Part shown: piece after piece, positions 1 through 8,053 of the stretch
Numbering within the stretch: the stretch's first letter is position 1
How the letters are laid out: every line of letters starts with the position of its first letter
NCBI GenBank assembly: GCA_030037355.1
Contig: JASHRL010000144.1
Span: 1-36,527, forward strand
Direction: 5' to 3'
Source: Candidatus Acidiferrales bacterium
GTDB lineage: Bacteria; Acidobacteriota; Terriglobia; Acidiferrales; UBA7541
DNA: 36,527 bases
Notes under the pieces: generated by a model
The model's input: the letters and a program-made list of their open reading frames with translations, nothing else
Told to the model about the DNA's origin: nothing
Databases searched by the model: none
Translations under genes and position numbers: made by a program

Positions 1-249
1 GATCTCCATTTCCGATACGCGGAAGAATTCGGCCCGCTGCCGGAAGCGTACGAGACGCTGTTGCTCGATGTGCTGCGGGGTGATCCTACGCTTTTTGTGA
101 GCGACGACTGGGTCGAAGCCTCCTGGAAGCTGTATACCCCGCTGCTAGAGGAAAAACCGAAAATCGTACCGTACGCCGCCGGCAGTTGGGGACCTCCAGA
201 AGCAGACAGTTTGCTCGAAGAACTGGGACGAACGTGGACAAAGGCTTGA
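1..249 (+). CDS. zwf: Glucose-6-phosphate 1-dehydrogenase, C-terminal fragment
   Basis: The reading frame is open from base 1 to the TGA at 247-249, so only the last 82 residues of the protein are inside the window. They match the C-terminal end of glucose-6-phosphate dehydrogenase: an FRYAEEFG segment, then EAYETLLLDVLRGD, then the terminal PYAAGSWGP block before the stop. The enzyme oxidises glucose 6-phosphate to 6-phosphogluconolactone with reduction of NADP, the first step of the oxidative pentose phosphate pathway, in the cytoplasm. The next gene encodes the enzyme for the product and overlaps this one by 16 bases, which supports the assignment. The catalytic and NADP-binding parts lie upstream of the window and cannot be judged. 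Confidence 0.93.
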   Translation, partial: DLHFRYAEEFGPLPEAYETLLLDVLRGDPTLFVSDDWVEASWKLYTPLLEEKPKIVPYAAGSWGPPEADSLLEELGRTWTKA

Positions 250-977
250 ATCAGTGTGCGAGGATTTTTCCTGACATAGACGCTTTGAGCCATGCGGCGA
301 TCGAGGAGTGCGTCCGCGCGGCGAATGAAGCCGTGAGCGCCAGAGGAAAATGCTTGATTGCACTTTCCGGCGGGCATACTCCCGAGCACGCGAATCGGAT
401 CTGGGCAAGCGTATATCGCGACAAGATGCCCTGGGCGAAGACACATTTTTTCTGGGGCGACGAAAGATTTGTCGCTGCAGACGACCCGAAGAGCAATTAC
501 CGCATGGCGCGCGAGACGCTATTTAAGAATGTCGCGGTGCCACCGGAGAACATTCATCCGATATCCGCCGGCGTGGGCCAGCCAGATGACGCGGCAAAAG
601 AGTACGAGCGAGTGCTGCGGACATTTATCGGCGACGCGGGACCGTCCTTCGACGTGTTGTTTCTCGGAGTGGGAGTCGAAGGGCATACGGCGTCGCTGTT
701 CCCGGATTCTCCCGCGCTCGGCGAGGAGAAGAGATGGGTTGTCGGTGTTCGCGCGCCCGCCGAACCACCGATCCGCATCAGTTTGACGTTTCCACTGCTG
801 CGCCGCGCGCGAGCCACGTATTTTTTGGTTGCTGGCGCGGATAAGCAGGAAATTATTGCTACGCTGCGGCGCAATGCGCCGGCGGAAACCTCGAAGTTGC
901 CCGTCGCGATGCTGAAACCGGAAGGTGAGGTGATTTGGTTCCTGGACAAGGCAGCCGATGGAGCATTGTCGCCGTAA
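234..977 (+). CDS. pgl: 6-phosphogluconolactonase
   Basis: This 247-residue protein hydrolyses 6-phosphogluconolactone to 6-phosphogluconate, the step after Zwf. Family hallmarks are LIALSGGHTP near the N-terminus, FFWGDERFV followed by DPKSNYRMA, and the GHTASLFPDS loop with its conserved histidine. I place the start at the GTG at 234, which overlaps the end of zwf by 16 bases and gives the usual length of the DevB/SOL type. A longer frame opens at 186, but its first 16 residues (rich in Arg and Ser) are encoded antiphase over zwf and do not look like this family. No strong ribosome-binding site precedes 234, so coupling to zwf translation is likely. Confidence 0.93.
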   Translation: MDKGLNQCARIFPDIDALSHAAIEECVRAANEAVSARGKCLIALSGGHTPEHANRIWASVYRDKMPWAKTHFFWGDERFVAADDPKSNYRMARETLFKNVAVPPENIHPISAGVGQPDDAAKEYERVLRTFIGDAGPSFDVLFLGVGVEGHTASLFPDSPALGEEKRWVVGVRAPAEPPIRISLTFPLLRRARATYFLVAGADKQEIIATLRRNAPAETSKLPVAMLKPEGEVIWFLDKAADGALSP

Positions 978-1072
978 TAAGCATGAACTCGAATATCGAA
1001 AAACGCATCGTAAGTAATGGCTCGGAAGATTGATGAAAACTGCCTAATGATTCGCCGAGCGCGAGTTTTTGG

Positions 1073-1101
1073 TTGGCGTGAAAGCGGCGAGATGTTATAT
1101 T
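1073..1101 (+). promoter_or_regulatory. Predicted sigma-70-like promoter for lepB
   Basis: TTGGCG at 1073-1078 and TATATT at 1096-1101 are separated by 17 bases. The -10 box is preceded by TGT, giving an extended -10. Transcription would begin near 1108, a few bases before the lepB ATG at 1116, so the leader would be very short. This is a visual consensus match only. Confidence 0.5.
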
Positions 1102-1115
1102 GAAGGTAGCGAAGA

Positions 1116-1694
1116 ATGGCCGACGAGAAAAGTCGCGATTTCGGCTCCTCCATAACTCATCAGCAGCATCCTTCCTTGAAAGCAGAGATGTGGGTCTGGC
1201 TGCGCGATGTGGCCTTTGCCGTGGCGCTGGCTCTGATCATCATTGTATTTCTCTATCAGCCCGTGAAAGTCGAAGGAACGAGTATGGCGCCGCTGCTGAG
1301 CGACCAGGAGCGAATCTTCATCAACAAGTTCGTATATCGCTTCGAGCCGATCCATCGCGATGACGTGATTGTCTTCTGGTATCCACTCGACAGGTCCGAG
1401 TCGTTCATCAAGCGCGTGATCGGTTTGCCGAGTGATACTATCGAGATTCGCGAAGGCGATCTCTACATCAACGGAAAGAAAGTGAACGAGCCGTATGTCC
1501 CGAAGCGCTATTTCGATGATTCGAGTTATGGCCCTGTAACGATTCCTTCCGACGAGTATTTCGTCATGGGCGACCATCGAGACAGCTCCAATGACTCGCG
1601 GATTTTCGGCCCCGTGGCGAGAAAATATATCTACGGAAAGGCCGTCTTCGCCTACTGGCCGTTCCGGCGGTTCGGAGAAATTTCCGCGCCTTAA
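1116..1694 (+). CDS. lepB: Signal peptidase I
   Basis: This 192-residue membrane-anchored serine protease removes signal peptides from exported proteins at the outer face of the cytoplasmic membrane. One transmembrane segment spans about residues 30-47. It is followed by box B with the nucleophile Ser56 in GTSMAP, the general base Lys99 in SFIKRVIG, and box E MGDHRDSSNDSR at 151-162, so all catalytic elements are present. The protein is short, like the Gram-positive type, and lacks the large insert of E. coli LepB. ATG 1116 is chosen because it follows GAAGGT at 1102-1107 and leaves a charged cytoplasmic N-terminus. It appears to have its own promoter and is not coupled to its neighbours. Confidence 0.95.
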   Translation: MADEKSRDFGSSITHQQHPSLKAEMWVWLRDVAFAVALALIIIVFLYQPVKVEGTSMAPLLSDQERIFINKFVYRFEPIHRDDVIVFWYPLDRSESFIKRVIGLPSDTIEIREGDLYINGKKVNEPYVPKRYFDDSSYGPVTIPSDEYFVMGDHRDSSNDSRIFGPVARKYIYGKAVFAYWPFRRFGEISAP

Positions 1695-1722
1695 TTTTGT
1701 GGCGCGAGATGGTGCGAGAAGC

Positions 1723-1749
1723 TGATATAAGATGAGTGCAGCCGGAGGA
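1723..1749 (+). promoter_or_regulatory. Extended -10 and Shine-Dalgarno region of carA
   Basis: TGATATAAG at 1723-1731 is an extended -10 match with no clear -35. It predicts a transcript start near 1738. A good ribosome-binding site, GGAGGA, follows at 1744-1749. The first in-frame codon after that site that could serve as a start is CTG at 1754, four bases downstream. The GTG at 1736 would lie at or before the predicted transcript start. Confidence 0.4.
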
Positions 1750-1753
1750 CACA

Positions 1754-2950
1754 CTGAAGCAGTCGCACGAGGGAAGCGCGGCGCTCGCGCTCGAAGACGG
1801 AAGAGTATTTAAAGGGCGCGCGGCGGGCGCACGTTGCCGCCGCGGTGGCGAAGTTGTTTTTAATACCAGTCTTACCGGTTACCAGGAAGTTTTCACCGAC
1901 CCAAGTTATGCCGGCCAGATCGTCTGCCTGACGTATCCCCATATTGGAAATGTCGGAGCGAACCTCGATGACGAGGAATCGCCGCGTCCGTATATCGAAG
2001 CTCTCGTGGTGCGCGATTTTTCGCAGGTGGCTTCGAATTGGCGCGCGAGCGAAACCGCGAATGCCTATCTGGAGCGCTACAAGATTCCTGTCATCTGGGA
2101 TATTGATACGCGTGCGCTGGTACGGCATCTGCGCATGGTCGGAGCTCTGCGCGGCGTGCTCGCCACGGATGGAACCGATGCAGAGGCGCTCGTCGCGGAG
2201 GCGCGGGCGCTGCCTTCGATGGCTGGACAGGAATTGGCGAGCCGAGTGACATGCGCGAAACAATATCGCTGGGAGCGCGGTTCGATTCCGCTGGCGGCGA
2301 GTTACGCGACGCAAAGCGCAGGCGGCGAGGGTCCCTTGTGGCGCGCAGCGGCTGCGACTCGCCGCGCCGAAGAAAAGCCGCGGTACAAAGTGGTCGCCTA
2401 CGATTTCGGCATCAAGCAAAACATTTTGCGGCTACTCGTGGATCACGGCTGCGACGTGACCGTTGTGCCTGCCGCGACTGCCGCAGAAGACGTGTTGGCG
2501 ATGAAGCCGGATGGCGTTTTTCTGTCGAATGGGCCGGGGGATCCGGAGCCGGTTACGTTCGCCGTCGCCAATATTCGGAAAATCATGGGACGCGTGCCGA
2601 TTTTTGGCATTTGCCTCGGGCATCAATTGTGCGGACTGGCCCTCGGCGGAAAAACTTTCAAGCTCAAGTTTGGACATCATGGATCGAATCATCCGGTGAA
2701 GAATTTGCTGACGGAAAAAGTCGAGATTACGGCGCAAAATCATGGATTTTGCGTTGACCCGGATTCGCTGCCGTCGAGCGACGTGGAAATCACGCACCTG
2801 AATTTGAATGATCACACAAACGAAGGCATGCGGCATAAGTCGCTGCCGATGTTCAGCGTGCAGTATCATCCGGAAGCGTCGCCGGGGCCGCACGACGCGC
2901 GGTATTTGTTCGACCAGTTCACAGAATTGATGGAGTGCCATAAGGCATGA
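1754..2950 (+). CDS. carA: Carbamoyl-phosphate synthase small (glutaminase) subunit
   Basis: CarA hydrolyses glutamine and channels ammonia to CarB to make carbamoyl phosphate for arginine and pyrimidine synthesis. The N-terminal domain carries LEDGRVFKG and [11 protein letters not shown]; the C-terminal class I glutamine amidotransferase domain has the nucleophile Cys in FGICLGHQ (codon at 2612) and the His/Glu pair in YHPEASPG (codons at 2867 and 2873). The start is uncertain. A GTG at 1736 gives 404 residues, but a CTG at 1754 sits four bases after GGAGGA and gives 398 residues beginning [15 protein letters not shown], closer to family N-termini. I give the CTG start; GTG 1736 is the conservative alternative. 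The partner carB is downstream but separated by a transposase element. Confidence 0.9.
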   Translation: MKQSHEGSAALALEDGRVFKGRAAGARCRRGGEVVFNTSLTGYQEVFTDPSYAGQIVCLTYPHIGNVGANLDDEESPRPYIEALVVRDFSQVASNWRASETANAYLERYKIPVIWDIDTRALVRHLRMVGALRGVLATDGTDAEALVAEARALPSMAGQELASRVTCAKQYRWERGSIPLAASYATQSAGGEGPLWRAAAATRRAEEKPRYKVVAYDFGIKQNILRLLVDHGCDVTVVPAATAAEDVLAMKPDGVFLSNGPGDPEPVTFAVANIRKIMGRVPIFGICLGHQLCGLALGGKTFKLKFGHHGSNHPVKNLLTEKVEITAQNHGFCVDPDSLPSSDVEITHLNLNDHTNEGMRHKSLPMFSVQYHPEASPGPHDARYLFDQFTELMECHKA

Positions 2951-2977
2951 TGTTTGGCGCGGATTGCCTGTATGGTT

Positions 2978-3003
2978 TGTCAGGGCATGGCTTTAGCCAT
3001 GCC
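2978..3003 (+). repeat. Left outer REP hairpin
   Basis: TGTCAGG leads into a perfect 8-bp stem (GGCATGGC and GCCATGCC) around a TTTA loop, at 2984-3003. The right outer copy at 3537-3562 is its inverted counterpart, with CAC/GTG in place of CAT/ATG in the stem. Both stem changes are compensatory, so pairing is kept in each copy. Confidence 0.85.
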
Positions 3004-3022
3004 AAAGCGGAGTTAAGGAGGG

Positions 3023-3036
3023 GCGGCTTTAGCCGC
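3023..3036 (+). repeat. Left inner REP hairpin
   Basis: GCGGC-TTTA-GCCGC is a perfect 5-bp stem with a TTTA loop. It lies between a strong AAGGAGG ribosome-binding site (3015-3021) and the RAYT start codon at 3044, so it would form in the translation initiation region of the mRNA. Confidence 0.8.
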
Positions 3037-3043
3037 TGAGGTC

Positions 3044-3547
3044 ATGGTCAGTCCACGACGCCATATTCACGCGCCTGGAACGTACTTCGCAACGTCACGT
3101 ACATGGCAGAGCCGGAAACTTTTTACAAATTCCGAGATTTGCAAAATCTTTCTGGAATCGCTGCTTCGATATCGCGAGCAAGGCCGATACGCGCTTCACG
3201 CATTCATACTGATGCCTGAACATTTTCATATTCTGATTACTCCGGCTGAAGACGTAACACTGGAACGGGCTGTTCAGCTTATGAAAGGCGGTTCCGCGCA
3301 CAGCATAGGGGAAGAAAGAAAATTAGCTTTTCCGGTGTGGCAGCGCGGATTCAGCGACCATCGCATTCGAGATTATAGCGATTACGAGATGCACCTGCGA
3401 TACATAGAGCAAAACCCCGTCAAACGAGGAATTGTCGCCTCGCCAGAAGAGTATGAATGGTCGTCGGCAAAGGGAGAAGTCACGTTGAACGACGTACCGC
3501 AGCGGCTAAAGCCGCTTTCTCGTGTGATGGCTGTACGGCACGGCTAA
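3044..3547 (+). CDS. REP-associated tyrosine transposase (RAYT, Y1/HUH family)
   Basis: This 167-residue protein belongs to the single-strand HUH transposases that act on REP palindromes. The HUH signature is MPEHFHIL with His60 and His62, and the likely nucleophilic tyrosine is Tyr120 in LRYIEQNPVKRG, a hallmark of RAYTs. Length is typical of the family. The start ATG 3044 is the first in frame; the ribosome-binding site AAGGAGG is 22 bases upstream with a REP hairpin between. The last 17 or so residues (from about VPQRLKPL) are encoded by the right-hand REP palindromes, and the TAA stop at 3545-3547 lies in the loop of the outer hairpin. No frameshift is seen, so the gene may be functional. 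Substrates are expected to be the flanking REPs and copies elsewhere in the genome. Confidence 0.9.
   Translation: MVSPRRHIHAPGTYFATSRTWQSRKLFTNSEICKIFLESLLRYREQGRYALHAFILMPEHFHILITPAEDVTLERAVQLMKGGSAHSIGEERKLAFPVWQRGFSDHRIRDYSDYEMHLRYIEQNPVKRGIVASPEEYEWSSAKGEVTLNDVPQRLKPLSRVMAVRHG
3502..3515 (+). repeat. Right inner REP hairpin
   Basis: GCGGC-TAAA-GCCGC is the inverted copy of the left inner REP. It lies inside the RAYT coding sequence and encodes the RLKPL part of its C-terminal tail. Confidence 0.8.
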
Positions 3548-3562
3548 AGCCGTGCCCTGACA
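3537..3562 (+). repeat. Right outer REP hairpin
   Basis: A perfect 8-bp stem (GGCACGGC and GCCGTGCC, loop TAAA) is followed by CTGACA. It is the inverted partner of the repeat at 2978-3003 and contains the RAYT stop codon in its loop. It could also work as a transcript-end or RNA-stabilising hairpin between carA and carB. Confidence 0.85.
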
Positions 3563-3661
3563 AAGCGCGATCTTGCCGAGTCAGTGAGCAGCGCATGCGA
3601 TGCAATTTGTTTGTAGGATTCGCGGTCCTGCGGGACTTGAAGAAATGAGCATATAGGCCAA

Positions 3662-6600
3662 ATGGCTAAACGCACGGACATCAAGAAAATCATGATTATC
3701 GGTTCGGGGCCGATTGTCATTGGGCAGGCGTGCGAGTTTGATTATTCCGGTACGCAGGCGTGCAAGGCGCTGCGCGACGAAGGGTACGAAGTCGTGCTGG
3801 TGAATTCGAATCCAGCGACGATCATGACCGACCCTGAGGTGGCCCAGCGCACGTACATCGAGCCGCTGACGAAGGAATATCTCGAGCCCATCATTGCACG
3901 CGAACGCCCGGACGCGCTTTTGCCGACCGTCGGCGGCCAAACCGGATTAAACACAGCGGTCGAGCTGGCCGAGAGCGGCATTCTCGAAAAATACAATGTC
4001 ACGTTGATCGGGGCGTCGCTGAAAGCGATTCGCATCGCGGAGGATCGCCTGCAATTTAAGGATGCATGCCAGCGCGTTGGCCTTGAAGTACCGGCTTCGG
4101 CTGTGGTTCGCGACATCGCCGACGCGGTGAAAATCGCCGACGGGATGGGCTATCCCGTCGTGATTCGCCCGTCATTCACGCTGGGCGGCACGGGCGGATC
4201 GATTGCGTACAACCATGAGGAATTCGCCGAGGCAATCGCGCGAGCTCTCGATGCAAGTCCCGTGCACGAGGCGTTGATCGAAGAATCGGTGCTGGGCTGG
4301 AAGGAATTCGAGCTCGAAGTGATGCGCGATCATCGCGACAACTTCGTCGTGATTTGCTCGATTGAGAATTTCGATCCCATGGGAATTCACACGGGCGACT
4401 CGATCACTGTTGCGCCTGCACAAACGCTCACGGATAAGGAATATCAGCGGATGCGCGACGCGGCCGCGGCTGTGATTCGAGAAGTCGGTGTTGCGACAGG
4501 TGGGTCGAACATCCAATTCGCGGTTGATCCAGAATCCGGCCGGATGGTTGTGATCGAGATGAATCCGCGCGTTTCGCGCAGTTCGGCGCTGGCGAGCAAG
4601 GCGACGGGGTTCCCGATTGCGAAAATAGCGGCAAAGCTGGCCGTGGGGATGACGCTCGACGAAATTCCGAACGATATTACGAAGAAGACGCCATCATCGT
4701 TCGAGCCGACGATTGACTATGTCGTGGCAAAGATTCCGAAGTGGCAATTCGAGAAATTTCCCGGCGCGGATCCGACGCTTTCTGTGCAAATGAAGTCCGT
4801 CGGTGAAGTGATGGCCATCGGGCGGACGTTCGCGGAGGCGCTTGGCAAGGGCATTCGGTCCCTGGAACCGCATGCGCCCTGGCGCGCGCCAGACGAGATC
4901 ACCGATGCGGTGCTACGCGAAAAATTGCACGTCCCGGGGCCGGATCGGATTCATTGGCTGCTGACAGCGCTGCGGCAAGGAATGAAAGTCGACGACATTG
5001 TGGCGCTGACGAAAATCGACTCGTGGTTTTTGTACCAAATGGAGCAGGCCGTAGCGCTCGAAAAGGAAGTTGCTTCGGTGGGCGCCGTCGAAGTTTCTCA
5101 GACGCTCCTCAAAGAGGCGAAACGCTCAGGAATGAGCGATGAACGATTGGCGCAACTCTGGAAGACGAATGCGGCGGACGTGCGTGCGATGCGCAAGAAA
5201 TACGACTTGCGGCCGGTGTTCAAGCGCGTGGATACGTGCGCAGCGGAATTCGAGTCGTTCACGCCGTATATGTATTCGACCTATGAAGAAGAAGACGAAG
5301 CGGAGACTACGGCGCGGCGAAAAGTCATGATTTTGGGCAGCGGACCGAACCGCATCGGGCAGGGAATCGAATTCGATTATTGCTGCTGCCACGCGGCGTT
5401 TGCGCTCAAGGAGGATGGCTACGAAACAGTGATGGTGAATTGCAATCCGGAGACCGTTTCCACGGATTACGACACCTCCGATCGGCTGTATTTCGAGCCA
5501 CTCACGCTTGAGGATGTGCTCTCCGTGATCGAGCGGGAAAATCCCGAGGGTGTGATTGTTCAATTCGGCGGGCAGACGCCGTTGAATCTCGCGCTGGATC
5601 TCAAGCGCAACGGCGCTCCAATCATTGGAACAGCTCCGGAATCCATCGATTTGGCGGAAGACCGGCGGCGATTCGGCAAATTGCTCGAGGAGCTGAACAT
5701 TCCACAGCCGCGAAATGGAACAGCATTGACTTCGGCTGAAGCTGTGAGCGTTGCGCAGGAAATCGGATTGCCAGTGCTCGTTCGTCCGAGCTACGTGCTT
5801 GGCGGACGCGCGATGGTTATCGCGTACGACATGGAAACCGTGCAGCGGACAGCGCTGCAAGCGTCATTGATGAGCAGTGGCGGAGCGCCTCGGCCTATCC
5901 TTGTGGATCAATTCCTCGAAGACGCAGTGGAAGTCGATGTGGACGCGCTGGCGGACGGGACCGACGTCGTGATAGCGGGAATTATGGAGCACATCGAAGA
6001 GGCCGGCATTCACTCTGGCGATTCGTCATGCGTGCTTCCCCCTGTGACATTGAAACCTGCGGACCTAGCGCGAATTCGCGAATATACATCCAAGCTGGCA
6101 AAAGCTCTGCGCGTTGTAGGTTTGATGAACGTCCAATACGCGATTCCTCGAAACAGCGACACAGTGTACGTGTTGGAAGTGAATCCGCGCGCGTCGCGAA
6201 CCGTGCCGTACGTTTCGAAAGCTACGGGTGTGCCGTTGGCGAAAGTCGCGGCACGACTGATGACTGGCAAAAAGCTCGCGGATATGAAGCTGCCGGTGGC
6301 GGAATACAACGGCGTGGCGGAATTACGCAGCCGCGACTATTTCTCGGTGAAATCGCCGGTCTTTCCGTTCAACAAATTCCGCGGAGTGGATACGATCCTC
6401 GGCCCGGAGATGCGTTCCACCGGCGAAGTGATGGGAATTTCACCGAATTTCGGTCTGGCATTTGCAAAGGCGCAATTGGCAGCGGGCCAGCGGTTGCCCC
6501 GCCACGGAACCGTGTTCATCAGCGTCAATGACCACGATAAGCGGCAGTTGCTCGCATTGGCACAGGATCTGATCGCGGCGGGCCTGAAACTGATCGCCAC

Positions 6601-6946
6601 GCGCGGGACGTATCAAACCATCAGCGCCGCCGGCTTGGAGGTCGAGCCGGTATACAAGGTGAACGAAGGCCGGCCGAACATCGTGGATCTGATCAAAACT
6701 GGCAAAGTGGATTTGATCATCAATACGCCTCTGGGACGCGAGTCGTTTTACGACGAGAAATCGATTCGCCGCGCTGCGGTGCGCCACATGTTGCCGTGCA
6801 TTACCACATTCTCCGCAGCGGTCGCAGCGGCGCGCGGGATGCGCGCGCTTTCCGAAGGGCTGGGAGGCGTCGCAGCGCTGCAGGATTTGCATGCGAAAGA
6901 GTTAGCCAGTTCTCCGGCAGCGCAACGTGTTTCCTCCGGGAGCTGA
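3662..6946 (+). CDS. carB: Carbamoyl-phosphate synthase large subunit
   Basis: CarB (1094 residues, normal length) makes carbamoyl phosphate from bicarbonate, two ATP and ammonia supplied by CarA. The two homologous halves are clear: the first opens with [20 protein letters not shown] near residue 10, the second with [19 protein letters not shown] near residue 555. Each half has an ATP-grasp domain with the [17 protein letters not shown] or [17 protein letters not shown] signature. An MGS-like allosteric domain covers about 945-1070 ([13 protein letters not shown] to the end). The frame is intact. ATG 3662 is the start; no good ribosome-binding site precedes it. It lies 115 bases after the RAYT gene, so expression may depend on read-through from carA or on a promoter within the insertion flank. 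Confidence 0.97.
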   Translation: MAKRTDIKKIMIIGSGPIVIGQACEFDYSGTQACKALRDEGYEVVLVNSNPATIMTDPEVAQRTYIEPLTKEYLEPIIARERPDALLPTVGGQTGLNTAVELAESGILEKYNVTLIGASLKAIRIAEDRLQFKDACQRVGLEVPASAVVRDIADAVKIADGMGYPVVIRPSFTLGGTGGSIAYNHEEFAEAIARALDASPVHEALIEESVLGWKEFELEVMRDHRDNFVVICSIENFDPMGIHTGDSITVAPAQTLTDKEYQRMRDAAAAVIREVGVATGGSNIQFAVDPESGRMVVIEMNPRVSRSSALASKATGFPIAKIAAKLAVGMTLDEIPNDITKKTPSSFEPTIDYVVAKIPKWQFEKFPGADPTLSVQMKSVGEVMAIGRTFAEALGKGIRSLEPHAPWRAPDEITDAVLREKLHVPGPDRIHWLLTALRQGMKVDDIVALTKIDSWFLYQMEQAVALEKEVASVGAVEVSQTLLKEAKRSGMSDERLAQLWKTNAADVRAMRKKYDLRPVFKRVDTCAAEFESFTPYMYSTYEEEDEAETTARRKVMILGSGPNRIGQGIEFDYCCCHAAFALKEDGYETVMVNCNPETVSTDYDTSDRLYFEPLTLEDVLSVIERENPEGVIVQFGGQTPLNLALDLKRNGAPIIGTAPESIDLAEDRRRFGKLLEELNIPQPRNGTALTSAEAVSVAQEIGLPVLVRPSYVLGGRAMVIAYDMETVQRTALQASLMSSGGAPRPILVDQFLEDAVEVDVDALADGTDVVIAGIMEHIEEAGIHSGDSSCVLPPVTLKPADLARIREYTSKLAKALRVVGLMNVQYAIPRNSDTVYVLEVNPRASRTVPYVSKATGVPLAKVAARLMTGKKLADMKLPVAEYNGVAELRSRDYFSVKSPVFPFNKFRGVDTILGPEMRSTGEVMGISPNFGLAFAKAQLAAGQRLPRHGTVFISVNDHDKRQLLALAQDLIAAGLKLIATRGTYQTISAAGLEVEPVYKVNEGRPNIVDLIKTGKVDLIINTPLGRESFYDEKSIRRAAVRHMLPCITTFSAAVAAARGMRALSEGLGGVAALQDLHAKELASSPAAQRVSSGS

Positions 6947-6982
6947 ACCGCAAGAACTACTTTCGTTAGTGGCGCCTAATTT

Positions 6983-6991
6983 TGGTAAAAT
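6983..6991 (+). promoter_or_regulatory. Predicted extended -10 for the aldolase gene at 7001
   Basis: TGGTAAAAT is an extended -10 match, with no good -35. It ends nine bases before the ATG at 7001, which would put the transcript start at or next to the start codon. No Shine-Dalgarno sequence is present in between, consistent with a leaderless mRNA. Confidence 0.4.
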
Positions 6992-7000
6992 CCGCAGGCG

Positions 7001-7897
7001 ATGAAACTTCAGGGAATTTTTCCGCCGATAACGACGCCGTTCGCCTCGAATGGCGAAGTCGATTTAACGCGTTTGAAAGAAAACGTCAGCCGCTATAACC
7101 GAATCGGACTCGCCGGATACGTAATGAATGGTTCCACAAGCGAGTCGGTGCTTCTGACCTGGGAAGAAATCGAGCGTACGTGGGCTGTCGCGCGAGAGGC
7201 CGCCGGCGAGAAAAAAATCATGATCGCTGGCACGGGCGCGGAAGCGACCGAAGAGACCATTCGTCACACCAAACGCGCCGCAACTCTTGGGTATGACGCT
7301 GCTCTCGTCCGCACACCGAGTTATTACAAGCCGTTTATGACCTTTGAGGCGGAATCCGCGCATTTTTTGCGAGTCGCTGATGCATCGCCGATCCCCGTGC
7401 TGATTTATTCTGTTCCCGTGTTCACGAACTATACCGTCGAAGCGCCGCTTGTTGCGAAGCTGGCCGCGCATCCGAACATCGTTGGAATCAAGGACAGTTC
7501 TGGAAACGTCCAGAGGATGAAGGACATCGTCGCCTCGACGCCGAAGAGTTTCGGCGCGCTGACCGGTTCCGCTTTGACTCTGGAAGAAGCGCTGAACGAA
7601 GGTGCATCGGGCGCGATTCTGGCGATTGCTTGCGCTGTTCCCGAGGCGTGCGTGGGGCTGTACGACGCTGCGAAGAGTGGCGATTTGCAACGAGTGGAGC
7701 AGCTCAAGAAACGCGCGATCAATCCCGCGGCGACAATCACAACGAAATTTGGGATCGCGGGCCTCAAATTCGCTATGGATCGAGTGGGCTATTTCGGCGG
7801 GCAGCCGCGCGCACCGTTGCTTCCGTTGGCTGAGGAAGCCAAAAAGGAAATCGAGCTGCTGCTGGTGGCCATGAAGCCTGAAGACGTTCTCAGCTAG
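7001..7897 (+). CDS. DHDPS/NAL superfamily aldolase, resembling 4-hydroxy-2-oxoglutarate aldolase
   Basis: This 298-residue TIM-barrel enzyme forms a Schiff base with pyruvate-type substrates through Lys164 (VGIKDSSG); the partner Tyr136 is in IYSVP. The superfamily includes DapA, N-acetylneuraminate lyase and 4-hydroxy-2-oxoglutarate aldolase. In DapA the motif after the tyrosine is YNVPSRTG, whose Arg binds the aspartate-semialdehyde carboxylate; here it is YSVPVFTN and that Arg is absent. The C-terminal block TTKFGIAGLKFAMDRVGYFGG followed by QPRAPL closely recalls mammalian HOGA1 from memory. I therefore do not call it dapA. Possible roles are hydroxyproline or glyoxylate metabolism or sugar-acid breakdown. 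It stands alone between carB and bshC, so context does not decide. Confidence 0.8.
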   Translation: MKLQGIFPPITTPFASNGEVDLTRLKENVSRYNRIGLAGYVMNGSTSESVLLTWEEIERTWAVAREAAGEKKIMIAGTGAEATEETIRHTKRAATLGYDAALVRTPSYYKPFMTFEAESAHFLRVADASPIPVLIYSVPVFTNYTVEAPLVAKLAAHPNIVGIKDSSGNVQRMKDIVASTPKSFGALTGSALTLEEALNEGASGAILAIACAVPEACVGLYDAAKSGDLQRVEQLKKRAINPAATITTKFGIAGLKFAMDRVGYFGGQPRAPLLPLAEEAKKEIELLLVAMKPEDVLS

Positions 7898-7973
7898 ATT
7901 CAAACCCCGCGATTCGTTGCGTCATGCGGAATGCCGCGCACATTCGGCTCTTTCATTCTGCCTGGACCGTTCA

Positions 7974-7986
7974 AATCACAGTGATT
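7974..7986 (+). repeat. Small dyad upstream of bshC
   Basis: AATCAC-A-GTGATT is a perfect 6-1-6 inverted repeat in the 156-base gap before bshC. It lies about 30 bases upstream of the predicted -35, so it could be a regulator site. A repeat this short can arise by chance. Confidence 0.25.
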
Positions 7987-8014
7987 GTGGCGTCTCCGGC
8001 CCACGCTGCACTGG

Positions 8015-8043
8015 TTGCTGCGACCGAACGCGCCGTGTATCAT
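8015..8043 (+). promoter_or_regulatory. Predicted promoter for bshC
   Basis: TTGCTG (8015-8020) and TATCAT (8038-8043) are 17 bases apart. The transcript start would fall near 8050, about four bases before the bshC ATG at 8054. No Shine-Dalgarno sequence is present in those bases, consistent with leaderless or near-leaderless translation. Confidence 0.42.
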
Positions 8044-8053
8044 CACATTCTCC

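Larger units (their letters stand above)
2978..3562 (+). mobile_element. RAYT transposase unit bounded by inverted REP hairpins
   Basis: The unit begins with TGTCAGGGC and ends with its complement GCCCTGACA. At each end the outer palindrome is followed inward by a smaller REP palindrome, with the transposase gene between. The order is outer REP, inner REP, RAYT gene, inner REP, outer REP, and the two halves are in inverted orientation. I see no target-site duplication. It lies between carA and carB, directly interrupting what is normally a contiguous gene pair. Such REP-RAYT units are known in many bacteria as domesticated relatives of IS200/IS605 HUH elements. Confidence 0.8.

Noticed and set aside
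1018-1071. CTCGG...CCGAG followed by GTTTTTGG after pgl, as a terminator
   Set aside because: Arms are only five bases and the loop is about 30 bases, so the hairpin is not convincing.
554-1153. Long open frames on the - strand opposite pgl, carA, dnaE and other genes
   Set aside because: They are antisense shadows of well-supported genes, with Arg/Ser/His-rich translations and no recognisable motifs.
3457-3648. Frame overlapping the end of the RAYT gene with a TARLKPCP-type peptide
   Set aside because: It is the alternative-frame reading of the same REP palindromes and has no start context of its own.
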